Origin: Halocynthiibacter styelae
GTDB lineage: Bacteria; Pseudomonadota; Alphaproteobacteria; Rhodobacterales; Rhodobacteraceae
Direction: 5' to 3'
Length of the DNA: 64,000 nt
NCBI RefSeq assembly: GCF_016123485.1
Contig: NZ_JADCKQ010000004.1
Location: 248,001 to 312,000 of the forward strand
Under the pieces are notes generated by a model that did not search any database, was not told the DNA's origin, and saw nothing but the letters and a program-made list of their open reading frames with translations. Below are positions 52,873 through 62,595 of this stretch, piece by piece. Within the stretch, counting starts at the first letter, position 1, and the number at the start of each line of letters is the position of its first letter. The position numbers were made by a program, and so were the translations under genes.

Positions 52873-53418
52873 TTAACCCCGTGCAGCGACAGATTTCATC
52901 GCCTCATGCAGATCATGAACGGCGGTTTTGGCAAAACTGCGCATGACCATGATGTCAAAGCTTGTGTCGCCACTGCGGGTGATGGAGGCCATCATATGCT
53001 GCATTTCGGTCCGCACGGTCTGCCCCGGCTTAAAGGCAGCCAGGCGCAGATCAACCGGCACCAGGCGGGCAAGCACATCTTGTGCCCCAGCGCCTGCCAG
53101 TTGCATCACGGCCCAGGCATCAGATTGATCAGTGATCGCGCCTTCAGTCGCCAGATCCGCCGGCACGCCGGTATCCAGAATGAAACACTGCCCCCGACCA
53201 GACCAGATCGCGCGTGCGCCTTCCGTTCCGCTGGCTTCATTTGGGCCAGGCAATGCCATGCCGCAGGCTTTCTTCAGCGCCGTTGAAGCCGCTTTTTCGC
53301 GACCTTTGTACGGCATGAAAGATGTGATCGCAGATGGCGTCAGTTCGGTCAGAGAAACCGTTTCGGATGTGATCGGCAACAGCCCGTCGCAGGGTGTTTT
53401 AGCAATGAGTTCAGCCAC
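52873..53418 (-). CDS. soxG: Sarcosine oxidase gamma subunit
   Basis: 181 residues from a GTG at 53418 with AAGGAGG upstream; the start overlaps the soxA stop by 8 bases. The frame is open further up, but that part is antisense-like and not SoxG. 'IWSGRGQCFILD', 'DQSDAWAVMQLAGAGAQDVLARLVPVDLR' and 'SFDIMVMRSFAKTAVHDL' are SoxG features, a fold related to the folate-binding T-protein family. Part of the cytoplasmic heterotetramer SoxBDAG. Confidence 0.92.
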   Translation of the reverse strand: MAELIAKTPCDGLLPITSETVSLTELTPSAITSFMPYKGREKAASTALKKACGMALPGPNEASGTEGARAIWSGRGQCFILDTGVPADLATEGAITDQSDAWAVMQLAGAGAQDVLARLVPVDLRLAAFKPGQTVRTEMQHMMASITRSGDTSFDIMVMRSFAKTAVHDLHEAMKSVAARG

Positions 53419-56356
53419 GAGAGCGCCCTCCTTCTGGGTCCAGGAACACGGGATTGCAGACTTCGACCATTGTGTCGATGCCACGCAGATGGTCCTTAAA
53501 GCGGATCTTTTTGCCGTAATGGGCTGGTCCGTTTTCAAGGAAGCCCAGCGCCAGATATGTGTCCAGCGTCGGCGAATAGCCAACCGAGGTGACATAGCCC
53601 CGGCTGTTGTCGGCGGTGATGTCATCATCTGCGAAGAACAGATGCGCACCATTGGACAGGTTTTGCCCGGCATCAACCGGTTTCAGCCCGACCATTTGTT
53701 CGCGGTGATCCCCATGCAGGCCCGGACGTTCAGATGCGGTTTTGCCGATGCAATCTTTCTTGCCCGACACCATACGCCCCATGCCAATGTCAAAGGCCGT
53801 AACCCGACCGTGAATTTCAGCGTGGGTGATAAAGCCCTTTTCGATGCGCAGCACGTTCAGGGCTTCCATCCCGTAGGCACCGCCGCCCAGGACTTCGGCA
53901 CGTGACACAAGATCCCGGAACAGCGCGTCGCCATAACGGGAGGGCACCGCGATTTCATAGGCATGTTCGCCAGAGAACGAGATACGGAACAAACGCCCTT
54001 TGACGCCAGACAGGGTGACATCGCCGCAGGCCATGAAGGGCCAGCTGTCGTTGTCTATTTTATCGTCCAGCACAGTGTTCAGAAGTTCACGCGATTTCGG
54101 CCCGGCGACCGCAAACTGCGCCCATTGTTCCGTGACCGAGATAAAGCGCACATCCATATCCGGGCACAGCGCCTGATGCACGAATTCCATATGTTTCATC
54201 ACCTGCCCGGCCGCGGCCGTGGTGGTGGTGGTCACATAGTGGTTTTCGCCCAGGCGCGCTGTCGTGCCGTCATCCATGACATGGCCGTCTTCGCGCAGCA
54301 TCAGACCATAGCGCACGCGCCCGACCTTCAGGGTCGAGAACATATTGGTATAGACGAAATCAAGGAATGCGCCTGCGTCCGGACCCTGAATGTCGATTTT
54401 ACCAAGGGTCGATACATCGGTGACGCCAACGGCGTTGCGAATGCTGATGACTTCGCGGTTGCAGCTTTCCAGCCAGGTTTTCTCACCCGGGCGGGGATAG
54501 TAACTGGGGCGATACCAAAGGCCTGCCTCAATCATCGGGGCGTTGCGATCCACGGTGGCCTGGTGAGATGTCACAAAGCGTTCGGGCGCAAAGCCCTTGC
54601 CCCGCGCGCCAGCCCCCAGCGCCGCCAGTGAGACCGGAACATAAGGTGGACGGAAGGTTGTGGTGCCGGTGGTCGGGATGTCACGACCGGTGGCATCGGC
54701 CAAAATCGCCAGTGCGTTGACGTTGGAGTTTTTGCCCTGATCCGGCGCCATGCCTTGAGTGGTGTAACGTTTCATATGCTCGACCGAGGCATAATTTTCC
54801 TTCGCAGCCAGACGCACATCCTTGGTGGAGACATCGTTCTGGAAATCAAGCCAGGCACGCTTATAGCCTTTACTTTCATGGGGTACTTCCCAAAGGCCCG
54901 TGATGTTATAGGCACCATCTTCGGCCTGCGGGGCTTTGGTGTCTGTGGTGTTCAGGCCAAGATCTGTAAGGGCTTGATTTGCCTCATTGATCCCACTTTC
55001 AAGCGCCGCCTGGGTGCTGAAATGCCCAGCAGCGGCCCCAGCAGGGGCAAGGCCAGGCACCATGTTATCCACGGGCAGGAAGCTTTGCGTGGCTTCATCC
55101 CAGGCGGGGCGACCATTCATGTGACAAAGCATATGCACAGAAGGGTTCCAGCCGCCGGAGACGCCCAGGCAGTCCACCGCGATTTTCTGTTCGCCAGATG
55201 CCGATTGCACGGTGATTTCCTTAAGCGCACCACGACCACGGGTGTCACTGACCAGACCGCCGGTGATCACCGGGAAGTCGCCTTGCGGTGTGACATCACT
55301 GCGACTGTCGATCAGCGCGGCGATCTCCACGCCTGCTGCCTGAAGATCACGCGCAGTTTTCCAGGCGTTGTCGTTGTTGCCAAAGACCGCAACTTTCTGA
55401 CCTGCGGCCACGCCGTAACGGTTAAGATACCCACGCACAGCACCCGCCATCATGATGCCGGGACGGTCGTTATTGGCGAAGGCAACAGAGCGCTCAAGCG
55501 CACCCGCCGCCAGCACGGCGCGTTTCGCAACGATACGCCAGAAACATTCAAGCGGCATGTCGTCGGAGGGGGCCGCGATATGCTGCGTCACACGTTCAAG
55601 CGCGCCGTAAGTGCCCTGATCAAACGCGCCGGTCACGGTTGTCCGGGTCATGACGCGCACGTTGTCCATGCCCATCAGCTCCGCGGTGATATCTGCCGCC
55701 CAGACATGGCCGGGCTTGCCGTCGATTTCCTCATCTTCCAGCAAAAGCCGCCCGCCAGGACGCGCATCTTCATCTGCCAAAATCACATCAGCCCCGGCGC
55801 GTGCTGCGGTCAAAGCCGCCATCAGGCCTGCAGGCCCTGCCCCAATCACCAGGAGATCACAGAAGGCATAGGCCTTTTCATTGCGTGATGTGTCATCTTC
55901 GCCAGACAGCGCACCAAGACCGGCGGCGCGACGGATCATCGGCTCCCACAGTTTTTCCCACAGGGCACCGGGCCACATGAAGGTTTTATAGTAGAACCCC
56001 GCGCCAAAGAACGGCGCAAACAGATCGTTCACACCCATCAGGTCACGATCAACAGAGGGCCAGGCATTTTGCCCGCGCACCTGAAGCCCCTCATAGATTT
56101 CCTGGGTGGTGGCGCGGATATTGGGATCTTGTGCCGCACCGGAATGCAGGGTGACGAGTGCATTTGGTTCCTCGGAACCTGTGGTCATCACACCACGCGG
56201 ACGATGATATTTGAAGCTGCGGCCAAAGACTTTGCGCCCCTGCGCAAGTGCGGCTGAGGCCACGGTATCACCCGCAAAACCATCCACTGTCTTACCGTCA
56301 AACGTGAAAGACACTGCGGTGCTGCGATCAATCAGACCTTTATTACTGATCCGCAT
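53411..56356 (-). CDS. soxA: Sarcosine oxidase alpha subunit
   Basis: 981 residues. The N-terminal 2Fe-2S-ferredoxin-like part is 'FTFDGKTVDGFAGDTVASAALAQGRKVFGRSFKYHRPRG', then an NAD-binding FAD/NAD(P) fold ('DLLVIGAGPAGLMAALTAARAGADVILADEDARPGG') and a C-terminal aminomethyltransferase (GcvT-like) domain ('DVSTLGKIDIQGPDAGAFLDFVYTN', 'SGEHAYEIAVPSRYGDALF'), the known SoxA layout. It passes the methyl group of sarcosine to tetrahydrofolate. It starts on the soxD stop (TAATG). Confidence 0.96.
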   Translation of the reverse strand: MRISNKGLIDRSTAVSFTFDGKTVDGFAGDTVASAALAQGRKVFGRSFKYHRPRGVMTTGSEEPNALVTLHSGAAQDPNIRATTQEIYEGLQVRGQNAWPSVDRDLMGVNDLFAPFFGAGFYYKTFMWPGALWEKLWEPMIRRAAGLGALSGEDDTSRNEKAYAFCDLLVIGAGPAGLMAALTAARAGADVILADEDARPGGRLLLEDEEIDGKPGHVWAADITAELMGMDNVRVMTRTTVTGAFDQGTYGALERVTQHIAAPSDDMPLECFWRIVAKRAVLAAGALERSVAFANNDRPGIMMAGAVRGYLNRYGVAAGQKVAVFGNNDNAWKTARDLQAAGVEIAALIDSRSDVTPQGDFPVITGGLVSDTRGRGALKEITVQSASGEQKIAVDCLGVSGGWNPSVHMLCHMNGRPAWDEATQSFLPVDNMVPGLAPAGAAAGHFSTQAALESGINEANQALTDLGLNTTDTKAPQAEDGAYNITGLWEVPHESKGYKRAWLDFQNDVSTKDVRLAAKENYASVEHMKRYTTQGMAPDQGKNSNVNALAILADATGRDIPTTGTTTFRPPYVPVSLAALGAGARGKGFAPERFVTSHQATVDRNAPMIEAGLWYRPSYYPRPGEKTWLESCNREVISIRNAVGVTDVSTLGKIDIQGPDAGAFLDFVYTNMFSTLKVGRVRYGLMLREDGHVMDDGTTARLGENHYVTTTTTAAAGQVMKHMEFVHQALCPDMDVRFISVTEQWAQFAVAGPKSRELLNTVLDDKIDNDSWPFMACGDVTLSGVKGRLFRISFSGEHAYEIAVPSRYGDALFRDLVSRAEVLGGGAYGMEALNVLRIEKGFITHAEIHGRVTAFDIGMGRMVSGKKDCIGKTASERPGLHGDHREQMVGLKPVDAGQNLSNGAHLFFADDDITADNSRGYVTSVGYSPTLDTYLALGFLENGPAHYGKKIRFKDHLRGIDTMVEVCNPVFLDPEGGRSRG

Positions 56357-56628
56357 TATTTCATCCCCCGCTTTACGTTTTCCGCAAGTTCAACGCCGTA
56401 GATTTCATGGGTTACAGTGTTGCGTTCCACCACAAGCCAGGCGCTACAGCCCATTTCATGCTGCCATAGGTCTTTTGTGCGACCTGCTGGGTTTTCGCGG
56501 TTGTGAATATAGTCATCCCAAGCAACATCGCCCGCATCAGGGGCCGGACGGGCCAGATCAATGGCCGCGCCTTTATAGTAAAATTCGCGACGGTCGCGTT
56601 CCCCACACAGGGGACATTTGATACGCAT
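56356..56628 (-). CDS. soxD: Sarcosine oxidase delta subunit
   Basis: 90 residues with the zinc-binding 'MRIKCPLCGERDRREF' (C-x-x-C) start and 'WQHEMGCSAWLVVERNTVTHEI' carrying the His and third Cys, the SoxD zinc site. 11 bases after soxB and coupled to soxA. Confidence 0.95.
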   Translation of the reverse strand: MRIKCPLCGERDRREFYYKGAAIDLARPAPDAGDVAWDDYIHNRENPAGRTKDLWQHEMGCSAWLVVERNTVTHEIYGVELAENVKRGMK

Positions 56629-56639
56629 TTTCTGTCTCC

Positions 56640-57893
56640 TCAGTGGGTGTTATGCTGGCTGCCGGTGCCTTCTTCGTCCATGATCCCATGGCCGGTACGA
56701 AAGCGATCAAGGCGGAATTTTTCGGCCACCGGATGGGGCTCATCTTTGGCAATGAGATGCGCAAAACAGTCACCTGAAGCAGGCACCGCTTTAAACCCGC
56801 CATAGTTCCAGCCACAATTCAGATAGAGCCCCTCAACATGGGTTTTATCGATCACGGGTGATCCATCCGGCGACATATCCATGATGCCCCCCCAAGACCG
56901 CAGCAATTTTGCCTTTCCGATCATAGGCATAAGCGTCATGGCCGCGTCGATCACATGTTCGGTCGTCGGCAAGTTGCCGCGTTGGGCGTAACTTGCGTAC
57001 ATGTCGATGTCGCCCCCAAACACAAGACCGCCTTTGTCGGATTGGCTGATATAAAAATGCCCCATGCCGAAGGTCACGACGTTGTCCAGAACCGGCTTTA
57101 GCCCCTCGGTTACGAAGGCTTGTAAAACGGTGCTTTCAATCGGCACCTGCATGCCTGCCATGGCCGCAACCTGGCTGGAACGACCCGCAACAACCATGCC
57201 GACTTTCTTGGCTTTGATCGGGCCTTTTGAGGTTTGAACACCTTTAACCACGCCATTTTCAATATCGATTCCAGTGACTTCGCAGTTCTGAATGATATCC
57301 ACGCCGCGTTGATCCGCACCCCGGGCATAGCCCCAGGCCACCGCATCATGGCGGGCCGTGCCGCCGCGTTTGTGGTAAAGCGCGCCATAAACCGGGAAGC
57401 GGATATTGTCGTAATCAAGGTATGGCAAGATGTCCCGCACGCCTTCGCGATCCAGCAAAATCGCATCGTCACCTTGATTGACCATCATATTCCCGCGCCG
57501 GGCGGCTGCGTCGCGCTGGCCGTCGGAATGGAACAGGTTGAGAATGCCGCGCTGGGAATGCATCGCGTTGTAATTCAGGTCTTTTTCCATGCGCTCCCAC
57601 AGTTTCAGGGAGTGGCTGTAAAATTCTGAATTGCCCTTCAGGAAGTAATTCGCCCGCACAATTGTGGTGTTCCGGCCGACATTGCCGCCGCCGATATAGC
57701 CTTTTTCCAGCACTGCGATACGTTTGTCCGTATATTTCGCCGCCAGATGATAGGCCGTGGACAGGCCATGCCCGCCGCCGCCGATGATAATGATGTCATA
57801 CTCGGATTGTGGCTCCGGGCTGCGCCAGTGGGGTTTCCAGCCTTTGTTGCCGGTCAGCCCCTCTTTCAACACCTGCCATGCAGAAAATCGCAT
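56640..57893 (-). CDS. soxB: Sarcosine oxidase beta subunit
   Basis: 417 residues, DAO-type flavoprotein. 'YDIIIIGGGGHGLSTAYHLAAKYTDKRIAVLEKGYIGGGNVGRNTTIVRANYF' pattern holds the FAD dinucleotide site and the region with the covalent FMN His/flavin contacts; 'GWNYGGFKAVPASG' is near the C-terminus. It oxidises sarcosine to glycine. CAGGGAG precedes the ATG. First gene of soxBDAG; its promoter is probably in the 104-base gap before it. Confidence 0.96.
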   Translation of the reverse strand: MRFSAWQVLKEGLTGNKGWKPHWRSPEPQSEYDIIIIGGGGHGLSTAYHLAAKYTDKRIAVLEKGYIGGGNVGRNTTIVRANYFLKGNSEFYSHSLKLWERMEKDLNYNAMHSQRGILNLFHSDGQRDAAARRGNMMVNQGDDAILLDREGVRDILPYLDYDNIRFPVYGALYHKRGGTARHDAVAWGYARGADQRGVDIIQNCEVTGIDIENGVVKGVQTSKGPIKAKKVGMVVAGRSSQVAAMAGMQVPIESTVLQAFVTEGLKPVLDNVVTFGMGHFYISQSDKGGLVFGGDIDMYASYAQRGNLPTTEHVIDAAMTLMPMIGKAKLLRSWGGIMDMSPDGSPVIDKTHVEGLYLNCGWNYGGFKAVPASGDCFAHLIAKDEPHPVAEKFRLDRFRTGHGIMDEEGTGSQHNTH

Positions 57894-57997
57894 GAATATT
57901 CTCCCTGATTTCAGGCACAGCTAATCAGGTGACGCCCGGGGATGCAACGCCCCCAGGCGACGGAGAATGTCGTTTTATGATATTAGGGTGGCGTATC

Positions 57998-58600
57998 TTA
58001 ATCAGGTGTGACCGCCTGGCGTTCCGGCAGCGTCAGAACCTGTGGATCAGATACCGGCGCGTTCCCCTGCCAATATGGCGTTGCCCGGGTTTTGGCCCGC
58101 AGTTTGCCTTTCAGCTGTCGCCAGAGAATACGCGCAATGGTTTTGCCGAACCCAAAATCATCCGGCGGAGTGCTGCCTGCGCGTGCGGTTTTGGCAAACA
58201 TTGATGCGCTGAATCCACCCATGTTATCAGTGGCTTTGGCATCAAACCCCGACAGCGGCAAGCCAACAAATGTCATGGATTGTGATCCCATGGTGTTGCC
58301 AAAAGGCGCATGGCAGCAGCCCGCGTACCAGCGGATCAGACCCTTGGGCGACAGGCGCAGGGCTTTCAGATTTTCGTCTTTACCGGTCAGGAATTCAACG
58401 TGCCAGGCCAATGTTTGCCAAAGCTCTGTGCCGCCGTTTTCATCCATAATATCCGCCCCACCCTGCTGATGCAGCCAGGTTGCAAAGGCCTGGCAGTCTT
58501 TGCAGTGACAGCGGGCGAGATTGCCGGTGCGCGGGGATACATTGTGCAGCCGTGCCGTGGTTTTGCCGCAGGTGCAGCTGTAGATCAGATCCTGTATCAT
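57998..58600 (-). CDS. DUF6151 protein, related to glutathione-dependent formaldehyde-activating enzyme (GFA)
   Basis: 200 residues from the ATG at 58600 (AGAGGA upstream). Cys9 and Cys11 ('CTCGKTTARL') and Cys31, Cys33, Cys36 ('RCHCKDCQAF') have nearly the spacing of the two zinc sites in GFA (C31, C33, C52, C54, C57 in Paracoccus, from memory), and Cys95-Cys96 could supply the last ligand. The rest matches no GFA feature that I know. It lies upstream of soxB on the same strand. Role in handling formaldehyde from sarcosine is inference. Confidence 0.7.
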   Translation of the reverse strand: MIQDLIYSCTCGKTTARLHNVSPRTGNLARCHCKDCQAFATWLHQQGGADIMDENGGTELWQTLAWHVEFLTGKDENLKALRLSPKGLIRWYAGCCHAPFGNTMGSQSMTFVGLPLSGFDAKATDNMGGFSASMFAKTARAGSTPPDDFGFGKTIARILWRQLKGKLRAKTRATPYWQGNAPVSDPQVLTLPERQAVTPD

Positions 58601-58680
58601 ACTATGTCTTCCTCTGAAATGCATGCGCATAGGACGTTGGGCGGGAACAGATTACAACCCGTGTCCCGACAGCTGCTGAC

Positions 58681-58710
58681 ATAAAAAGGCCCCGCAATCG
58701 CGAGGCCTTT
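58681..58710 (-). terminator. Terminator after glutamate dehydrogenase
   Basis: 7-bp outer stem aaaggcc/ggccttt (58685-58691 with 58104+600, i.e. 58704-58710) with an inner cgc/gcg pair and a T-run on the minus strand (tttttat, 58687-58681). It separates gdhA from the DUF6151 gene. Confidence 0.75.
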
Positions 58711-58742
58711 GAAACGTTCGTATTCTTCCGTGACAGAAGGGA

Positions 58743-60185
58743 TCAGAGACCCTTGGCGCGGTAGCTTGCGGCAACTTTACCGATTGCCACAAGGTAAGCC
58801 GCCATACGCAGGTCGGTCACGTCATCGCGGGAATGCCAGACTTCGCGCATGGACTGGTAGGCGATGCGCATCGTGTCATCGAGACCAGAGCGCACCAGTT
58901 CAAGTTCGCCCGCGCCACGCAGATATTTCTGTTTGAAATCAGGGGTCATGGACCAGCGATCGCCCATGGCATCATCCAGACGTTCGAGTTCGTCAATCAC
59001 CAGCTGGTGACGCGACTCTTCCTGACGGCGCTGCATACGGCCGAAACGGATATGCGACAGGTTTTTCACCCATTCAAAGTAAGACACGGTCACACCACCG
59101 GCGTTTGCGTACATATCCGGAATGATCACGGTGCCTTTGTTGCGCAGAACTTCATCCGCACCCGCAGTCACAGGGCCGTTCGCAGCCTCAATAATCAGGG
59201 GCGCTGTCACACGTTCAGCGTTGCTGAGGTTGATCACGCCTTCAAGTGCCGCCGGGATCAGGATGTCACAGTCTTTTTCAAGAAGTTCCGCACCATTTTC
59301 AACGTAAGTGCCGCCAGAGAAGCCCTTAACGCCGCCGTTTTCGCCCAGCCATTTGTGCACAGCATCAACGTCCAGACCGTCATCATTGAAGATGCCGCCA
59401 TCGCGCTCAATAATACCTGTGATGATAGACCCGTCTTCTTCGGACAGGAATTTCGCGGCGTGATAACCCACGTTGCCGAGACCCTGAACGATCACGCGTT
59501 TGCCATCAAGTTTGCCGGTCAGACCCGCCATTTTGATGTCTTCGGGGTGACGGAAAAATTCCTGCAGCGCATATTGAACACCACGACCGGTTGCTTCAAC
59601 ACGGCCAGCAATACCACCGGCGTTCAGAGGTTTACCCGTCACACAGGCTTTAGCGTTGATGTCAGTTGTGTTCATCCGCGCGTATTGATCGGCCATCCAG
59701 GCCATTTCACGTTCGCCGGTGCCCATGTCAGGCGCAGGCACGTTCTGGGATGGGTGGATCAGGTCGCGCTTTGCAAGTTCATAGGCAAAACGACGGGTGA
59801 TCAGTTCCAGTTCATGTTCTTCATAATCACGCGGATTGATGCAGAGCCCGCCTTTAGAACCACCAAACGGTGCTTCAACCAAGGCACATTTATAGGTCAT
59901 CAGCGCTGCCAGCGCTTCGACTTCATCCTGGTCCACGGCAGAGGCGTAACGAATGCCCCCTTTTACAGGTTCCATATGTTCGGAATGCACAGAGCGATAG
60001 CCCGTGAAGGTCTGGATCTGACCGCGCAGACGCACGCCGAAACGTACAGTATAAGTCGCGTTGCAGACCCTGATTTTTTCCTCAAGCCCCGGAGGCAGGT
60101 CCATCATGGCAACCGCGCGGTTAAACATAAGATCAACTGATTCGCGAAAACTTGGTTCCTGGGCATGTCCAGTGCTTGCGTTCAT
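58743..60185 (-). CDS. gdhA: Glutamate dehydrogenase (Glu/Leu/Phe/Val dehydrogenase family)
   Basis: 480 residues, hexameric-type size. 'HMEPVKGGIRYASAVDQDEVEALAALMTYKCALVEAPFGGSKGGL' pattern with the catalytic Lys region, 'PAPDMGTGEREMAWMADQY', the Rossmann 'VIVQGLGNVGYHAAKFL' and 'NAGGVTVSYFEWVKNLSH'. It interconverts glutamate and 2-oxoglutarate plus ammonia; NAD preference is guessed from the 'GLGNVG' and a downstream acidic residue ('IIERDG'). The symbol is used generically. It is in a single-gene transcript by its terminator. Confidence 0.92.
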   Translation of the reverse strand: MNASTGHAQEPSFRESVDLMFNRAVAMMDLPPGLEEKIRVCNATYTVRFGVRLRGQIQTFTGYRSVHSEHMEPVKGGIRYASAVDQDEVEALAALMTYKCALVEAPFGGSKGGLCINPRDYEEHELELITRRFAYELAKRDLIHPSQNVPAPDMGTGEREMAWMADQYARMNTTDINAKACVTGKPLNAGGIAGRVEATGRGVQYALQEFFRHPEDIKMAGLTGKLDGKRVIVQGLGNVGYHAAKFLSEEDGSIITGIIERDGGIFNDDGLDVDAVHKWLGENGGVKGFSGGTYVENGAELLEKDCDILIPAALEGVINLSNAERVTAPLIIEAANGPVTAGADEVLRNKGTVIIPDMYANAGGVTVSYFEWVKNLSHIRFGRMQRRQEESRHQLVIDELERLDDAMGDRWSMTPDFKQKYLRGAGELELVRSGLDDTMRIAYQSMREVWHSRDDVTDLRMAAYLVAIGKVAASYRAKGL

Positions 60186-60568
60186 TCTAAACCTCCGGCG
60201 GCATAATTTGCCGCATTTACAGATAATTTTTCAGACACTTCTTCGAATCAATGCCTGTTTTTTGTGCAGACAGACTATGACGGATTACTTAAGACGTCGC
60301 GTAAAAACGCCCAGATTTCTTAAAAAAACGTCAATTTCAACCAGAGAGCGCATATCGCGAATGCGGCATCGCCAAGAAGGTATTGCCCCGCCACATTTAC
60401 CGTATTAATCTGTGGTCAGATTTTATGGTCGATCAGATTAGCGAAATGACCCGAATACGACCGGAAAGGGGCGCGTGCCCCATTTTAGCCATATCTGTAT
60501 GATTTAGTATCTTAGTATTTTGCCCGTGTTCTGTTGCTTATTTCTGCTATTGCACAAGAGGGTTGCAC
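60186..60568. other. Intergenic region between gdhA and tadG-like gene
   Basis: 383 bases without a gene I can support. It holds the divergent promoters of gdhA and the Tad genes, a small dyad aatctg-tggt-cagatt (60407-60422) with a repeat of cagatt at about 60434, and a hairpin ggggc-gcgt-gcccc (60468-60481) followed by atttta. The tadG ribosome site gaggg is at its right end. Confidence 0.5.
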
Positions 60569-62050
60569 ATGTTCAAGAAATTTGGCCTGAAAGCATTGGG
60601 CAAAACAGGTTTTTTCGCCCGACCTCAGAAGCGTTTCGAATCGGAACTGAAGAGTTTTTACAGGGACGAATCCGGGTCTCTTCTGATTCTGACACTGATG
60701 ATCTTTATCGTTCTTCTTCTAATGACAGGCATGGGCGTTGATTTTGTCCGCCAGGAAACAGCCCGCATCAGGCTTCAGAACACATTGGATCGGGCAATCC
60801 TTGCTGCGGCTGATCTTGACCAGACACTTGATCCGGCCACCGTGGTGAATGATTACTTTGAAAAAGCAGGCATGGCGGCCTTTGTTGATGAAGTACACGT
60901 GGAGGGAAATGCCGCAGGAACATATCGGATTGTGACAGCAAGGGCTTCGGTTGATTTGCGCACACGGTTTCTGCGACTTGAATCACGCTATATGCCGGAT
61001 TGGGAAGGGATTGATGTCCTGGAGACAGCCGCCGTCGGTCAGGCCGAAGAACGCGTTTCCAATGTAGAGATTTCCCTGGTTCTGGATATTTCAGGTTCTA
61101 TGCGTGGTTCAAAAATCCGCACTCTGCGCGGTGCAGCGCAGGACTTTGTTGATACTGTCCTGCGTGATGAGGTTGAGGGGCTCGTTTCTCTTTCTCTGGT
61201 TCCCTATACGGCACAGGTTAACGCTGGTCCCGGTCTACTGAGTCAGATAAATCTTACAGATATACCACGACACAACTATTCCCACTGTCTTGAATTCACG
61301 GCTGCTGATTTTGGACGCTTAGGGTTAAGCCCCTCTGGTCAATATCGTCAGGGACAGCATTTTACCCAATATGGATATGGCCCCTATAGTTCAGGTATTG
61401 ATAACCCGAGCTGCCCGAAGCGAACCTATGAACGAATTATTCCGATCAGTCAGGATCGCAATGAGCTGAAGGATGCCATTTCCCGCCTGCAGGCCCGTCA
61501 TAATACGGCCATTCATACAGGCATGAAGTGGGCAACTATTCTGTTAGATCCTTCATCACAGCCCATGATCGCCAATCTGTCAGCCAACCCTGTTGGTGGT
61601 GTGAACATTGATTCCGCTTTTGCAGATCGCCCTGCCCCGCGATCTGACGTGGATACGAAAAAATTCGTTATCCTGATGACAGACGGCGTGAATGTCGGCT
61701 CACAACGCCTGCGCCGGCAATACTATGATACAGAACTGGAAATTGACCGCTTTGATCAATATGGCCTCTACGGGTATGCTAACGCCTTCGGTGGATACTG
61801 GGGGAACTATGTTGAAACGGACTATACCGCATCGCAGGCGAATTCACGACTAAATCAGATCTGCACACTGGCGAAAGAAAACGATATTATCGTTTTCACA
61901 ATCGGGTTTGAGGTTAACAACACCAGCGCCAATATCATGCGGAACTGTGCGACCACCGCGGCACATTTCTTCCGTGTGGAAGGCACTGAAATCAACAAAG
62001 CCTTTGACACAATTGCCAGCCAGATTAACGAACTGAGATTGACACTCTGA
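60569..62050 (+). CDS. tadG: TadG-like pilus assembly protein with VWA domain
   Basis: 493 residues from the ATG at 60569 (GAGGG upstream; a TTG two codons earlier is also open). The TadE/TadG N-terminal helix 'DESGSLLILTLMIFIVLLLMTGMGVDFVRQE' is at about 34-65. A von Willebrand A domain follows with the MIDAS motif 'LDISGSM' (D-x-S-x-S) and 'ILMTDGVN'. It is likely a membrane-anchored minor pilin-like protein of the Flp pilus. It is translationally coupled to the next gene (TGATG). Confidence 0.85.
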   Translation: MFKKFGLKALGKTGFFARPQKRFESELKSFYRDESGSLLILTLMIFIVLLLMTGMGVDFVRQETARIRLQNTLDRAILAAADLDQTLDPATVVNDYFEKAGMAAFVDEVHVEGNAAGTYRIVTARASVDLRTRFLRLESRYMPDWEGIDVLETAAVGQAEERVSNVEISLVLDISGSMRGSKIRTLRGAAQDFVDTVLRDEVEGLVSLSLVPYTAQVNAGPGLLSQINLTDIPRHNYSHCLEFTAADFGRLGLSPSGQYRQGQHFTQYGYGPYSSGIDNPSCPKRTYERIIPISQDRNELKDAISRLQARHNTAIHTGMKWATILLDPSSQPMIANLSANPVGGVNIDSAFADRPAPRSDVDTKKFVILMTDGVNVGSQRLRRQYYDTELEIDRFDQYGLYGYANAFGGYWGNYVETDYTASQANSRLNQICTLAKENDIIVFTIGFEVNNTSANIMRNCATTAAHFFRVEGTEINKAFDTIASQINELRLTL

Positions 62051-62595
62051 TGCGTAGATTTCTGAATATTTTCAAGTGGTTCCGAAAGGATGAATCTGGG
62101 AACGTCACCATCGAGTTCGTGATATTGTTCCCGCTTTTCTTCATGGTGTTTCTGGCCATTATTGAAACCGGCATTCTCATGTTACGTCAGGTGATGCTTG
62201 ACCGGGCCGTTGAAATTTCTGTCAGGGATCTCCGCCTTGGGAACATCGCGGATATCACGCATGACGAACTTAAAGACCGGATCTGCCGCGACACGCTGGT
62301 GCTTCCGAGCTGCGAAGAATCTATCCGACTGGAATTGCGCCCGATTGATGAGAACACATGGGTTCTGCCATCCCAACAGGCGATCTGCTATGACAAGGAA
62401 GAAGAAATAAATCCTCCGAGTGATCTGAACCGTGGCGGCGACACTGAACTGATGGTGCTGCGCGCCTGCGTCAAATTCAGCCCGTTCTTCCCAACCACGG
62501 GCCTGGCCCTGGGTCTGCCCCTTGATGGCAATCAACACTATGGTCTTTTGTCCACCTCAACCTTTGTAAACGAGCCTCAAGATGACGGAGTTTAA
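62050..62595 (+). CDS. TadE-like minor pilin
   Basis: 181 residues. N-terminal 'FRKDESGNVTIEFVILFPLFFMVFLAIIETGILMLRQ' is the classic TadE helix with the conserved Glu after the prepilin-like site. The C-part has four Cys (around 'DRICRDTLVLPSCEE', 'QAICYDKE', 'VLRACVKF'). It is followed by a 14-base overlap with the next gene. Confidence 0.82.
   Translation: MRRFLNIFKWFRKDESGNVTIEFVILFPLFFMVFLAIIETGILMLRQVMLDRAVEISVRDLRLGNIADITHDELKDRICRDTLVLPSCEESIRLELRPIDENTWVLPSQQAICYDKEEEINPPSDLNRGGDTELMVLRACVKFSPFFPTTGLALGLPLDGNQHYGLLSTSTFVNEPQDDGV

Noticed and set aside
53419-53676. Longer soxG reading frame
   Set aside because: The added part overlaps soxA out of frame and lacks SoxG similarity, while the GTG at 53418 has a perfect AAGGAGG.
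58833-60140. 435-codon plus-strand ORF opposite glutamate dehydrogenase
   Set aside because: It is fully antisense to a clear gdhA gene and has no recognisable domain; GC-rich third positions explain its length.
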